A DNA stretch of 61,729 nt from positions 1 through 61,729 of the forward strand of contig NZ_QRLV01000011.1 of NCBI RefSeq assembly GCF_003472385.1, written 5' to 3'. The position numbers and the translations under genes are program-made. Of this stretch, positions 51,146 through 60,108 are shown piece by piece; positions within the stretch are counted from its first letter, which is position 1; every line of letters starts with the position of its first letter. Source of the stretch: Sutterella sp. AM11-39. Its GTDB lineage: Bacteria > Pseudomonadota > Gammaproteobacteria > Burkholderiales > Burkholderiaceae_F. The notes under the pieces are model-generated. The model worked only from the letters and a program-made list of their open reading frames with translations. It was not told where the DNA came from and searched no databases.

Positions 51146-52369
51146 ATGTACGTACACACGCCACGATCTTATTTTTATCCCGACCAACTCCGAAAGTTTC
51201 TCAGTCGGCATGCGAGCGACGTTCCGATCGGTCAGGTCACCGCTGCCGACCTTGGAAAGCCCTACCTGTACAGCATCGTACGGCCCAACCGTTTTCGTTT
51301 CGTCTACGAGCTTTGGTCGGCCAGCTACCTGCCGCTCAATTTCTACATCTCGATGCAGCACATTTACACGGGGCCTTCGCCGGGCTTTTACTCTCGCGCA
51401 AAGGCTGAGCTCATGCGCACCGGTAAACATCCGATGTTTTCCTTTGTGGACGGCTGGGCGCCGTTAAGACGTTTCGGCCTGGACAGAGACACCAGAGCGC
51501 CGCTGCAGATGCCGCTGTCCGTGCATACGGTCGACCGCATGGCCAAGTCAGTGTGGAACAAACTGCCCTTTCACAGCGTCTATTCCAGACCGCACGCCTT
51601 CTCGCTCATCATGACGGCCCTTGAAGGTCGGCTGACGCTCGAAAAGCTTGTCGAGCGCGCCAAGAGCGGAACCTTGCCCAAGAAATGGAAGCCGGTTACT
51701 TTTGCCTTTCGAAGCGTAGAGCTTGCGACTGATCGGCTGCTGGATCGCCGAACGCTGTTGGAGCCGAGTTCGAGAGCCAAAAGCCGGTTCTATCAACCCG
51801 AAAACATTCGATTTTGTGTGCCGCTCTACACCAAGTTAAGCGGAACCTTTGCAAGCGTCTCCGACAACAATGTCGACTTTTTCGAGGACCTGCCGGCTTA
51901 CTTCGTGGCGCAAGAAGGTGCCGGCTGGAAATTGTTTTTGTCGGATGCGAGAAAAACCGAAGTCGAAACTGTCGCGCAAGGCAAAGGCAAACCGGAAGAT
52001 CGTCAGACGAAAATCATTGAGGCGATCAGCAATCATCTGATCACCGCCCTTCTGAACGCCACTGAAGAACAGAGTCTCCTGCTCAATCTTACTCGGGAGA
52101 AGTTTTATAAGGTCACGCTGGTGCCCTTGTCTGCCGCTGACTGTGTGCAGTGTTACGAGGACATGCTCGACTGTTATCTCAGGCAATTGCAGAAGGTGTT
52201 CGACAAGCCCGAAAAGTACACGGACAAGGAAGGCGACGAGGTGAAAACCGAACTTGAAGTCATGGTCTATCGGGTGATGCAGGAGGCTTTCGACGAATTT
52301 TTCCCAACGCCCGACAAAGGCCTACAATCGAACAAACAAAGGCGCTTGCCCCTAAACGAAGGAGAATAA
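51146..52369 (+). CDS. Unknown 407-residue protein of the AAA-VWA operon
   Basis: Starts three bases after the VWA gene stop, so translation is likely coupled. I do not recognise the family. It is basic and aromatic-rich in the first half (RSYFYPDQL, RPNRFRFVYELWSASYLPLNFYISMQHIYTG), more helical and acidic later, and ends QRRLPLNEGE. No membrane segment, signal peptide or P-loop. Its fixed place suggests a third component of the AAA-VWA machine, perhaps the target-recognition part. Confidence 0.7.
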   Translation: MYVHTPRSYFYPDQLRKFLSRHASDVPIGQVTAADLGKPYLYSIVRPNRFRFVYELWSASYLPLNFYISMQHIYTGPSPGFYSRAKAELMRTGKHPMFSFVDGWAPLRRFGLDRDTRAPLQMPLSVHTVDRMAKSVWNKLPFHSVYSRPHAFSLIMTALEGRLTLEKLVERAKSGTLPKKWKPVTFAFRSVELATDRLLDRRTLLEPSSRAKSRFYQPENIRFCVPLYTKLSGTFASVSDNNVDFFEDLPAYFVAQEGAGWKLFLSDARKTEVETVAQGKGKPEDRQTKIIEAISNHLITALLNATEEQSLLLNLTREKFYKVTLVPLSAADCVQCYEDMLDCYLRQLQKVFDKPEKYTDKEGDEVKTELEVMVYRVMQEAFDEFFPTPDKGLQSNKQRRLPLNEGE

Positions 52370-52374
52370 ACAAA

Positions 52375-52677
52375 ATGCTGATCACGATACGCAATGGCAA
52401 AGCGGAACTGCGAAACGACAACGGAGGATTGGTGCGAACGATGGGTTCGTCCAACGTGGTGAGCGTCTCGATGAGTTCGGAACTGGAACTCGTCGGCATC
52501 GTCTACGCCAGCGGCAAGGCTGAACTCCGGCGACTTAACGGCGGCTTGCTTCGTACGCTCGAACCCAAGGACGCCGTGGACATTTCCTTTAGCGGCGATC
52601 TGGTAGCGATTCGCATGAGCAACGGTAAAACGAAGGTTCGCAAGGCTTCCACCGGAGGTCTCGTGCGTACGATCTGA
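52375..52677 (+). CDS. Three-repeat beta protein
   Basis: A 100-residue protein of three related units: GKAELRNDNGGLVRTM, GKAELRRLNGGLLRTL and GKTKVRKASTGGLVRTI. Each is a pair of short strands around the core G-K-x-x-x-R-x(3,4)-G-G-L-x-R-T, preceded by a variable strand pair. It looks like a small beta-propeller/beta-flower fold made from one duplicated hairpin, of the kind used for binding. Starts five bases after the previous stop, with GAAGGAG overlapping it. Function unknown. Confidence 0.7.
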   Translation: MLITIRNGKAELRNDNGGLVRTMGSSNVVSVSMSSELELVGIVYASGKAELRRLNGGLLRTLEPKDAVDISFSGDLVAIRMSNGKTKVRKASTGGLVRTI

Positions 52678-52686
52678 CGAACCGAC

Positions 52687-52717
52687 ATAGATCTCATCTA
52701 TCGGATCGTCCCGATCC
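52687..52717. promoter_or_regulatory. Two adjacent palindromes in front of the antitoxin-like gene
   Basis: ATAGAT-CTC-ATCTAT (52687-52701) and GGATCG-TCC-CGATCC (52703-52717), both perfect 6-3-6 repeats set side by side. This 97-base gap is the largest inside the operon, so it is a likely internal promoter/operator, possibly bound by the RHH-type protein encoded next. Confidence 0.5.
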
Positions 52718-52774
52718 TGTCAGAATTCAGTACAGAATCAACATATCGTGCAAAGATCAACCTATGGGTCGCCC

Positions 52775-52957
52775 ATGGACTCGCTGAGCATCGAACTTGA
52801 TTCCGAGCTGCTTGTTCAAGCCGAGGAAGTCCGCGCCGAAATGGGCGTCACGATCGAAGACGCCGTCGTGATGTTCCTGCAGGAGACGCGTCTTGAGGGA
52901 CGGCTTCATTTTGAGGTGCCGAAGGACACCGATCTTCTCAATACACCGCAGGAGTGA
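52775..52957 (+). CDS. RelB/DinJ-like antitoxin (orphan)
   Basis: A 60-residue protein from the ATG at 52775; a GTG at 52748 would add nine residues. The segment SIELDSELLVQAEEVRAEMGVTIEDAV has the strand-helix-helix form of RelB/DinJ ribbon-helix-helix DNA-binding proteins, followed by a short acidic tail. RelB-type proteins neutralise a RelE/YafQ toxin and repress their own promoter. No toxin gene follows: the stop overlaps a GTG at 52954 opening into the McrB-like frame. So it may act as a DNA-binding regulator of this operon or respond to a toxin elsewhere. Confidence 0.65.
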   Translation: MDSLSIELDSELLVQAEEVRAEMGVTIEDAVVMFLQETRLEGRLHFEVPKDTDLLNTPQE

Positions 52958-53139
52958 CTGCTGAGTGCGACCGGTACGCGCCGCCCGCGAAACTATCCAT
53001 TTGCCGGCGGCCGCCCTTTTTCCAACTTCCGCAACGTCCAGCGCAGCTCGCTAAAATCCAAGAGATATCGTTTAAGGGCGCGGCTTTTCTTTTAGTACGC
53101 CGATGCCGCGCGCCCGTTATTTCGGACCTGGTTTCTCGT

Positions 53140-56100
53140 ATGTCTGACAGCAATACCGTTTCGCCCGTGCCCTCCATCACCGCCTCCGATCTTCTCAACT
53201 TTGCGTTGGATCACGCACCCAACAAAGCCAAAAAAGAAGTCGGCCTCTACGTCAAGGAGAATCTCTCCAAGGCCCCTATGTTCAAGGGAGTACGCACGAG
53301 CAGCAACACCTTTCTCGACGGCGCGACGTTTCGCAACCGCATTCCGACGTCTTTCAAAAACAGCTTGCCGTCGATGAGCGCCTTCATCAAGACGCTTTTG
53401 AGAGAAACGCATGTCCAGCTTCTTGCCGACAAGAAGGCAAAGCACGAGGACCCGTTTAAGGCTGCGGGCGAATTCGCTCCCGAAACGGTGTACGGCATCA
53501 CTGAGAAGCTTCTCACGCTACTCAAGGGCAAGCCCGAGGAACTCGCCGCTCACGTATTGTTGCTCTTCTTTGATGAATTTTTGGAAGCCGACGGCAAGGG
53601 ACTCTCTTTCTCGATTCCGGACGAGCGAAAGGATCGCTTGAGCGAAGTGCTCGGCGTGGTGCTCACCGCTCTTGATTCATCGGAAAAGTCCAAAGCGGGC
53701 GCCGAATCGTTCAAAGCCTACGTGCTCGCTCGCCAGCCGCAGTCAACGCAAGACAAGGAAGCGCGCGAATCTCCCGTTGAACCGAAAGCTAAACCGGCCG
53801 CCGCCAAGAATGTCCGCAAGACGAAGACCACAACCAGCGCCAAGTCCCGCGTGGCAAAACTCGTCAGCGACGGGTTCGATGCAAAGAAATCGAATCCTGC
53901 TGCCGAAACGCTGCTGACGACCGCCGCCAACAGTCTCTCAGCCGAAGTGACGCCCGCACATGACACCCATACGCTGCGCAGCAAGATTGAGGCTGTCTCC
54001 CTTGCGGCTGCCGTGTCGAAAACGACGACCGCAGGCACCAAGGCACAAGAAGCGCCCGCTGATACTCCAACCGAAGAAAACCGAACCGCCGCAGACCCCG
54101 CAGCCCCTGCTCCGGAGCCCGAGCCCGAACCGGCTCCTTACGTTGCGCCCGACAACTTCCCGATTGAAAATGAATTCACGTACGACGTCAAGCCCGCCCG
54201 CGGCAAGACGAGAAGTCTCGGGTGCGTTCGCCGCTTCGGAAACAAATTCACGAACCTCTTTCTCGTCGCCAACTGGTCGGACGCCGCCAAACGCTTCATC
54301 CAGCAGGATCTCTCGACCCGGTTTCCGAGCTTTGGTGCCGTGAGTCTGGATTCGAGCAAGTCGCCCCTGAAGATCAACGAAGGCTCGTTCTTTATCTTTG
54401 ACTGGTCAGACGAAATCTTCTACGACCGCAAGGATGGCTACGGAGGTCGCCGCTCGGACTACGCTTTGGGCGTAGACTACGACGACATCGTCTCTTCGGG
54501 TGCCCTGCGCCGCGTTGAAGACGCGGGCGGCTATGTGGTGGTCTATCCGGATCTGCCCGACAACGAGGCGCCCAACCTGCAGGACAAGGTATCGATTCGC
54601 TTCCGTCGGAAGGAAGAGCCCGAAGACGCGGAAAACCGCAAGCTTCTGCATCTCAACAACGTTCCGGTACTGCTTGCTGTCGGCGATCGCCTCTACGGTC
54701 CGCTTAACCTTCTCGAAGATTCCCTGCACCGGCCGTACGTCAACCTGCAGCTGCGCTCTGGCTCGCGCGTGATCAAGGGTTTTGACCGCACAAGCGGCGA
54801 GGCACCGTTGCTCACTGTCGAACAAAGCTGCCAGTCCGGCGACTCGCGCGTCAATGTCAAGGTCGACGTCATCTTCGTCACCAACCTGCAGCGCTGTGCC
54901 TACGATATGCTCTCGGACGACGGGCTTCTCAGCAAACTCTCTGCGAGCATCGCAGAAAACCGTTCCGAACGAGAAAAGCTCGAGGAATGGGCCGCCACGC
55001 AGCTCGAGACGAGCGAACTCTTCTGCGAAGACGACCGCATTCGCGCATCCCGAAAGAACCGAATCAGGAGCCTCCTGCAGCGCGCCGAAACCAACGACCG
55101 TTATTTCGACTCGGTCATTGCTCTCCTGGCAAAGACGATCGATCGCCGCGTTGACGATCAAAACTTCTTTGACGGCATCGTCAAGCAGTTCATAGACAAT
55201 CCCGAGCTGAGAAAACGCCTGGAGTCGCACCGCGTGGTCACCACACAGCTCGAGAACTTGCGTGAGATGGTTTCTCAGCTCGAGACCCGTCGCGACACCC
55301 TGCAGCGCGAAATATCCCGCACGCTCGAGATGGAACGCAAGCAGGCGCAGGAAAACAACCGCACGCTTCTCGAAGACAACCGAAAGCTCGCGCAGCAGTG
55401 TTCCGAGCGTCGTGCCGAACTCGGGCTCATCGACGACATCGAAGAGCTCACCCAACAAAAAAAGAAGCTTCAGACCAAGGTCGACGACCTTTCGGCTCAG
55501 CACTCCAAGATCTCGTCGGAAATCAACGCGATCGACGACCATCTGAAGCAAGCCGTGCAAAAGGCGCACGCCTACGCGTTTGACGGCGCCATTGCGTCCA
55601 AATTGTTGCAGGCCGCCTCCGACTGGGAGTCCGACACCGAGCAGACCAATTTCGAAGCTCGCGCCCGCGTGGTCGCTACTCTGCCGCGTCTTGAACTGAC
55701 CGGTAAGGCGTTAGCTGACGCGCTCGTTGCCGACGTGCAAAGCTACCGCGCGTACGACAAGAACACGATCCTCAATTTCTTCATCCTGCTCACCCAGAAC
55801 TTCCTCACGGTCTTTTCGGGCGAACCGGGTTCCGGCAAAACGTCGATCTGCGAGATTCTCTCCTACGTTCTGGGCTTGCGCTCGTTGCATAAGATGCCTG
55901 CTGTTGCGCAGTCGGGCCTGTGGAAAAATCCCATGGCGGCGCAGCGCTTCCTCACCGTCCCGGTAGAGCGAGGATGGACGTCCAAGCGCGACTTCATCGG
56001 TTACTACAACCCGCTTTCCAAGACCTTTGAGAGCACCGACTCTCGCCGTCGCGAAGCCTTTGCTGAACTGCACGCCGAAAACCAGAGAGGCTTTGACGAC

Positions 56101-56784
56101 ATCGCGTTTGTGATGCTTCTCGACGAAGCCAACCTCTCGCCCATGGAATACTACTGGGGCGACTTCATGCGCATCTGTGACAACCGTACGCACATCGGTG
56201 AGTACGTGTCGTTTGGCGGCGAAGCCACCTACTCGGTACCGGATACGCTGCGGTTCCTCGCGACCATCAACAACGACTTTACGACGGAAAACCTCTCGCC
56301 GCGTCTCTTGGATCGCGCCAACATCGTGAAACTCCCCGAGCAGGACGTGCGATTCTCCAAACAACCCGACGAACGCGAGGAACACCCGATCGTCTCCTGG
56401 CACGCCATGAAGGACTACTTCGGTCCCAGGACAATGGAAAACGCCGACGAAGTCAACGCGCTTTTGGAAGATATTTACGCGGGCTTCAAGAATCAGCTGG
56501 GCATCTCCGTTTCGATGAGAACGCGTCTGGCCATACAGGATTACGTTTCTGCCGGCGCCGTGGTCTTTACGGGCGAAACCGAACCCGCCTACCGCACTGC
56601 TATTGACTTTGCTGTCGTGCAGCGCCTGATGCCGCGCATTGACGGCAACGGCAAGGAATACCGCGAGCGGTTGGAGGCCATGCAGTCGATCTTCGACGGC
56701 AACGGTCTGGATCGAAGTCGCACGGAACTAGCCGAACTCATCGAGCGCGGCGAAAAGTCCATGGGGTGGTATCGCTTCTTTTGA
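53140..56784 (+). CDS. Large coiled-coil McrB-like AAA+ NTPase
   Basis: From the ATG at 53140 (MSDSNTV) the protein has 1,214 residues; the frame is open to a GTG at 52954 that overlaps the antitoxin stop, giving a possible longer form. Layout: N-terminal helical region (to about 185), Ala/Pro/Lys/Glu-rich linker (185-345), an alpha/beta region I cannot name (345-690), a long coiled coil (about 697-808), then a C-terminal McrB-type AAA+ domain. Walker A is GEPGSGKTS (about 894-902), Walker B is VMLLDEANLSPMEYYW (about 990-1005), and INNDF...LSPRLLDRA is the sensor/arginine-finger region. The DEANLSPME core and IDRANxV type end are McrB-like. In coiled-coil McrB homologues this NTPase drives a McrC-type nuclease; the next gene supplies one. 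Confidence 0.8.
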   Translation: MSDSNTVSPVPSITASDLLNFALDHAPNKAKKEVGLYVKENLSKAPMFKGVRTSSNTFLDGATFRNRIPTSFKNSLPSMSAFIKTLLRETHVQLLADKKAKHEDPFKAAGEFAPETVYGITEKLLTLLKGKPEELAAHVLLLFFDEFLEADGKGLSFSIPDERKDRLSEVLGVVLTALDSSEKSKAGAESFKAYVLARQPQSTQDKEARESPVEPKAKPAAAKNVRKTKTTTSAKSRVAKLVSDGFDAKKSNPAAETLLTTAANSLSAEVTPAHDTHTLRSKIEAVSLAAAVSKTTTAGTKAQEAPADTPTEENRTAADPAAPAPEPEPEPAPYVAPDNFPIENEFTYDVKPARGKTRSLGCVRRFGNKFTNLFLVANWSDAAKRFIQQDLSTRFPSFGAVSLDSSKSPLKINEGSFFIFDWSDEIFYDRKDGYGGRRSDYALGVDYDDIVSSGALRRVEDAGGYVVVYPDLPDNEAPNLQDKVSIRFRRKEEPEDAENRKLLHLNNVPVLLAVGDRLYGPLNLLEDSLHRPYVNLQLRSGSRVIKGFDRTSGEAPLLTVEQSCQSGDSRVNVKVDVIFVTNLQRCAYDMLSDDGLLSKLSASIAENRSEREKLEEWAATQLETSELFCEDDRIRASRKNRIRSLLQRAETNDRYFDSVIALLAKTIDRRVDDQNFFDGIVKQFIDNPELRKRLESHRVVTTQLENLREMVSQLETRRDTLQREISRTLEMERKQAQENNRTLLEDNRKLAQQCSERRAELGLIDDIEELTQQKKKLQTKVDDLSAQHSKISSEINAIDDHLKQAVQKAHAYAFDGAIASKLLQAASDWESDTEQTNFEARARVVATLPRLELTGKALADALVADVQSYRAYDKNTILNFFILLTQNFLTVFSGEPGSGKTSICEILSYVLGLRSLHKMPAVAQSGLWKNPMAAQRFLTVPVERGWTSKRDFIGYYNPLSKTFESTDSRRREAFAELHAENQRGFDDIAFVMLLDEANLSPMEYYWGDFMRICDNRTHIGEYVSFGGEATYSVPDTLRFLATINNDFTTENLSPRLLDRANIVKLPEQDVRFSKQPDEREEHPIVSWHAMKDYFGPRTMENADEVNALLEDIYAGFKNQLGISVSMRTRLAIQDYVSAGAVVFTGETEPAYRTAIDFAVVQRLMPRIDGNGKEYRERLEAMQSIFDGNGLDRSRTELAELIERGEKSMGWYRFF

Positions 56785-56794
56785 TTGAGAAACG

Positions 56795-58642
56795 ATGTCG
56801 CAGCTCGAACTTTTTACGGACACCGAACGCGTCGCGCTGAGGCTTCAAAGGGAGCCCGCTACCGTCTGCGCCGAAACGCTTCACCGTATCCGCCTGTCGG
56901 TCAAAGCTGATCGGCTGTGGCGTATCCGTATTCCGCATGCTGCTTTTGCCGAATTGGGGGTCGAGCCCGAGGACATTGCGCACATCTCCATCCCGACGCT
57001 TCTCCTCAACGGCGAGCCAATCGTCACAATGGGTTGGCGCGATCAAGATTCCTTCGTCCTGACGCCGGTCGTATCCATTGCGAATACGAGGCCGGCTGTT
57101 CTTTTCAAGGACTCGATCGGCGCGGTGTCACTCTCAGTCGATTCGAGTATCGGGGCAATCCACACTGAGGCCTTCTTTCTTTCGCTCAAGCGCGGCTTTG
57201 TGGCCGACTACGTTAGCAAAATGGCCGACTACGTCGTCGACCGACTCAATGTCTGGGCCAAGGCGCCTACGCCCGGGGAATACCTGACGGCTCCTGCAGA
57301 AGAATCCACATTTGCTACCGAACTCCAAAACCGCCTGGATTCGATCGAAAGGACGCTGAAAACCTTCGAGCAGCTGCTGCCCTACTTTCGTACCAACGCC
57401 AAGTTCGAGCTCGTCTCGCAGGAAACGGTCGATGGCGTAGGAAGGCTCACGGGGTTTTCGCACTCGACACTTCGCCACGTCATCGAACATCCCGAAGATC
57501 TCGTCACCTCGAGTCACGGCACCGGCATTCGCATCCACAACCGCTACTACATGCCGCGGCATACATTGGTGGAAACCAAGCGCAAGACCTTTGACCTGCC
57601 CGAAAACCGCCTGATGCTGGGTTTTCTCGAATGCGTCACCGAAGTGCTTGAGGCAGAGGTTGAGGCCGTGGGTGCTCGTCGCTCGCAACTGCCCGAGCTT
57701 CTCAAGGTTGAGGATGAATACGTAAGCAGCGCCGAGGCAATCATGGGCGTGGTACTCAAGCGCCTCAAAAACCATCAGTCGCAGCTTGAAGCATTGCTCT
57801 CACACGCCAAACGCATCAGCGGACAGTACCGACAGGTTCTGCCAGTGACGCCGGCGCCCTATGGAGAGACTCCGGTTCCCTCGAAGGTCTTTCTGACGAT
57901 TCCTGCCTATCGTCTGGTGTATCAGTGCATGTGCGACTGGCAGAAGATGGGCCCGCTGCATCTGATGGACGAAGGACTGCTTCTGACGACATTTGAGCGC
58001 AGCCGACTCTACGAGCTCTTTTGCCTCTTCAAACTCATCGACGATCTGCGTGCCGCAGGCTTTGAAATCACCGACCACAAGCGCTTCGTCTATTCGGCGC
58101 GACCGCCGCACTGGCCGCAAAGTCCGGTGCCCAACACCTTCGTTCTCGAAAAACCGACGGCTGACAACTCCGTCTGTCGCGCGACGGTCTTTTATGAGCC
58201 GTTTGTGTGTTCGCCCCGCATGCCGCTTGAAAACGGCGTGGGGCTCGTGCGCACGTCTCCCTTCTCTTGGGATGGCGGCTTTAAGACGACGGATGCGCAA
58301 AACAGTTTCGTGACGCCCGACTACATCGTCAAACTGCAGACGGGTGAACGCGTGCGGTGGTTCATCGCCGACGCCAAATACACCGACGGCTGGAACGCCG
58401 TGCAGACGCAGACGCGCGAGCTCCTCTTTAAGTACCTTTATTCCGTGTGCCCCGTCAACGACGACGAAACGCTCGAAGGCTTGTGGATTCTCTACGGCTG
58501 GCTCAAACCAGAGTCCGAACCGATGCCCGTGACGGCACGCAAGTGGGCGGCAAAGCCGGGCGTCGACGTGCATTACGAGGAAGTGAGTCCGATGGTGACC
58601 GATGTCGGGAGACTTGCCGCGACCGTGGCGAGTCTTGCATGA
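56795..58642 (+). CDS. DUF2357-like protein with PD-(D/E)XK nuclease site (McrC analogue)
   Basis: A 615-residue protein starting 10 bases after the McrB-like gene. The N-terminal half is a beta-rich DUF2357-like region, the middle is helical (ENRLMLGFLECVTEVLEAEVEAV, KRLKNHQSQLEALL), and the C-terminal domain carries the nuclease motif TPDY (Asp509) followed after a strand turn by FIADAKY (Asp526, Lys528). This Asp-x(n)-(D/E)xK set is the McrC/PD-(D/E)XK active site. Paired with an McrB-type NTPase it makes a type IV restriction-like module that would cut modified or otherwise marked nucleic acid. The target cannot be read from the sequence. Last gene of the operon. Confidence 0.8.
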   Translation: MSQLELFTDTERVALRLQREPATVCAETLHRIRLSVKADRLWRIRIPHAAFAELGVEPEDIAHISIPTLLLNGEPIVTMGWRDQDSFVLTPVVSIANTRPAVLFKDSIGAVSLSVDSSIGAIHTEAFFLSLKRGFVADYVSKMADYVVDRLNVWAKAPTPGEYLTAPAEESTFATELQNRLDSIERTLKTFEQLLPYFRTNAKFELVSQETVDGVGRLTGFSHSTLRHVIEHPEDLVTSSHGTGIRIHNRYYMPRHTLVETKRKTFDLPENRLMLGFLECVTEVLEAEVEAVGARRSQLPELLKVEDEYVSSAEAIMGVVLKRLKNHQSQLEALLSHAKRISGQYRQVLPVTPAPYGETPVPSKVFLTIPAYRLVYQCMCDWQKMGPLHLMDEGLLLTTFERSRLYELFCLFKLIDDLRAAGFEITDHKRFVYSARPPHWPQSPVPNTFVLEKPTADNSVCRATVFYEPFVCSPRMPLENGVGLVRTSPFSWDGGFKTTDAQNSFVTPDYIVKLQTGERVRWFIADAKYTDGWNAVQTQTRELLFKYLYSVCPVNDDETLEGLWILYGWLKPESEPMPVTARKWAAKPGVDVHYEEVSPMVTDVGRLAATVASLA

Positions 58643-58993
58643 TGTGGTCTGCGGTGCATAAGGCTCTCGCAGAAATAGGCTTGTGTCTACCTGCCCGGGC
58701 CCGACTTTCCCACAACCGCTGCCTACGGTCCAGTGAGTGGCCTGAGCGGCCTTGGATGCGGAAAAGTCTCTTCTCGTGGGCTCTTTTGCGACGGTGCCCG
58801 TGACGCGTTCGGACTGACGTGTTGAATTAGCATCCCCTCTTTTGCCGGCCGGCTTCTCCGAAAAGTGACATTTTTGCCCCAGCCTGTGACAGGCGGGAAT
58901 TCCAGCGCAAAGCCATAATCAAACACAACGAATAACTCTTTTCTTCGGGGCTAGTAAATGGCTCTCGAAGGAACACGAACAAGGAAGGCAATG
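58643..58993. other. Intergenic region after the defence-like operon
   Basis: A 351-base spacer. It contains GC-rich palindromic bits (GCCGGCCGGC near 58843; CCTGT-G-ACAGG at 58883-58893) and a CATAAT hexamer at 58914-58919 that may be the -10 element of the aldo/keto reductase gene. I see no gene and no clear terminator. Confidence 0.4.
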
Positions 58994-60007
58994 ATGCAAA
59001 AAAGAAAACTTCGCGATCTGGAAGTCTCCGCCATCGGCGTGGGCTGCATGGGTTTTTCTCACGGATACGGCAAAGTGCCCGAGACTGAATACAGCATCAA
59101 TGCGATGCGCAAAGCCTTTGAAGTCGGCTGCAATTTCTTTGACACCGCCGAAGTCTACGGCGACGTAGTGTTTTACCCAGGCCACAATGAAGAGCTCGTC
59201 GGCAAGGCTCTTTCCTCGGTACGCAAAGACGTGGTGCTTGCCACAAAACTGCATCTGCGACCCGATGAAGTGGCGGCAAGATCAAGCGTCTACGACGCCG
59301 TCAAGTCCCATCTCGTTGCCTCGATGAAGCGTCTTGGGACCGACTACGTCGACCTGTACTACCTGCACCGCATTAACGAAGAAGTCTCTTTTGAGGAAGT
59401 GGCCGCGGCCATGGGGCGCCTGATCGATAAAGGACTGATCCGCGGTTGGGGACTGTCGCAAGTCGATGTCGAGACACTGGCCAAAGCACATGCCATAACA
59501 CCTGTGTCTGCCGTGCAAAACATCTACTCCATGCTTGAGCGCGGCTGCGAAGCCGAAGTGATCCCGTACTGCGTTGAACACAACATCGGCTTTGTTCCCT
59601 TCTCTCCGATTGCAAGCGGTTTCTTGTCCGGAAAGGTGACAGTGGACACCAAGTTTGAGGAAGTCGACGATGTGCGCAAATTCGTGCCGCAGCTCAAAAA
59701 GGAAAACATTACAGCCAATCAACCGATTCTTGATGTGCTCGCCGACTTCTCCAAGCTCAAGAACGCCACCAACGCGCAGATTTCACTAGCCTGGATGCTG
59801 CATAAGTATCCCAACGTGGTGCCGATTCCGGGCTCAAAGAATCTGGAGCGAATTCTTGAGAATCTTGGCGCTGCCGACGTGACGCTCACCGATAACGAGT
59901 TCGCACAGCTCGAAGCGGCTCTCAACGCCTGCACCGTCCACGGCCATCGCGGTTTTGTGGAAACGGAACAGCATACCTTTGGGAACAACTGGAAAAAGAA
60001 AGAGTAG
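58994..60007 (+). CDS. Aldo/keto reductase
   Basis: NADPH-dependent reductase of about 337 residues with a TIM-barrel pattern. The catalytic tetrad is complete: Asp50 and Tyr55 in FFDTAEVYG, Lys85 in LATKLH and His125 in YYLHRI. The C-terminal cofactor-binding segment VPIPGSKNLERILENLGA is intact. It belongs to the YghZ/AKR11-like group of short reductases acting on small aldehydes. Two neighbouring ATGs (58991, 58994) lie after AAGGAAGG; the second has the better spacing. The gene appears to be single and not part of the defence-like operon. Confidence 0.9.
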   Translation: MQKRKLRDLEVSAIGVGCMGFSHGYGKVPETEYSINAMRKAFEVGCNFFDTAEVYGDVVFYPGHNEELVGKALSSVRKDVVLATKLHLRPDEVAARSSVYDAVKSHLVASMKRLGTDYVDLYYLHRINEEVSFEEVAAAMGRLIDKGLIRGWGLSQVDVETLAKAHAITPVSAVQNIYSMLERGCEAEVIPYCVEHNIGFVPFSPIASGFLSGKVTVDTKFEEVDDVRKFVPQLKKENITANQPILDVLADFSKLKNATNAQISLAWMLHKYPNVVPIPGSKNLERILENLGAADVTLTDNEFAQLEAALNACTVHGHRGFVETEQHTFGNNWKKKE

Positions 60008-60039
60008 GAATTCAGATCAGTTCTTGCCATTGGAATGAA

Positions 60040-60077
60040 GCGCTCTTCGCTCGATACGGTCGGAGAGCGTTCGTTTT
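60040..60077 (+). terminator. Probable terminator of the reductase gene
   Basis: GCGCTCT (60040-60046) pairs with AGAGCGT (60064-60070, one G-T), followed by TCGTTTT. Confidence 0.45.
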
Positions 60078-60108
60078 ACTGGTTTCCGGCTTATCGATCG
60101 ACGCCCCG

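Noticed and set aside
54406..55569. Minus-strand open frame of 387 residues opposite the McrB-like gene
   Set aside because: Antisense shadow of a GC-rich coding region; Leu/Val-rich without domains.
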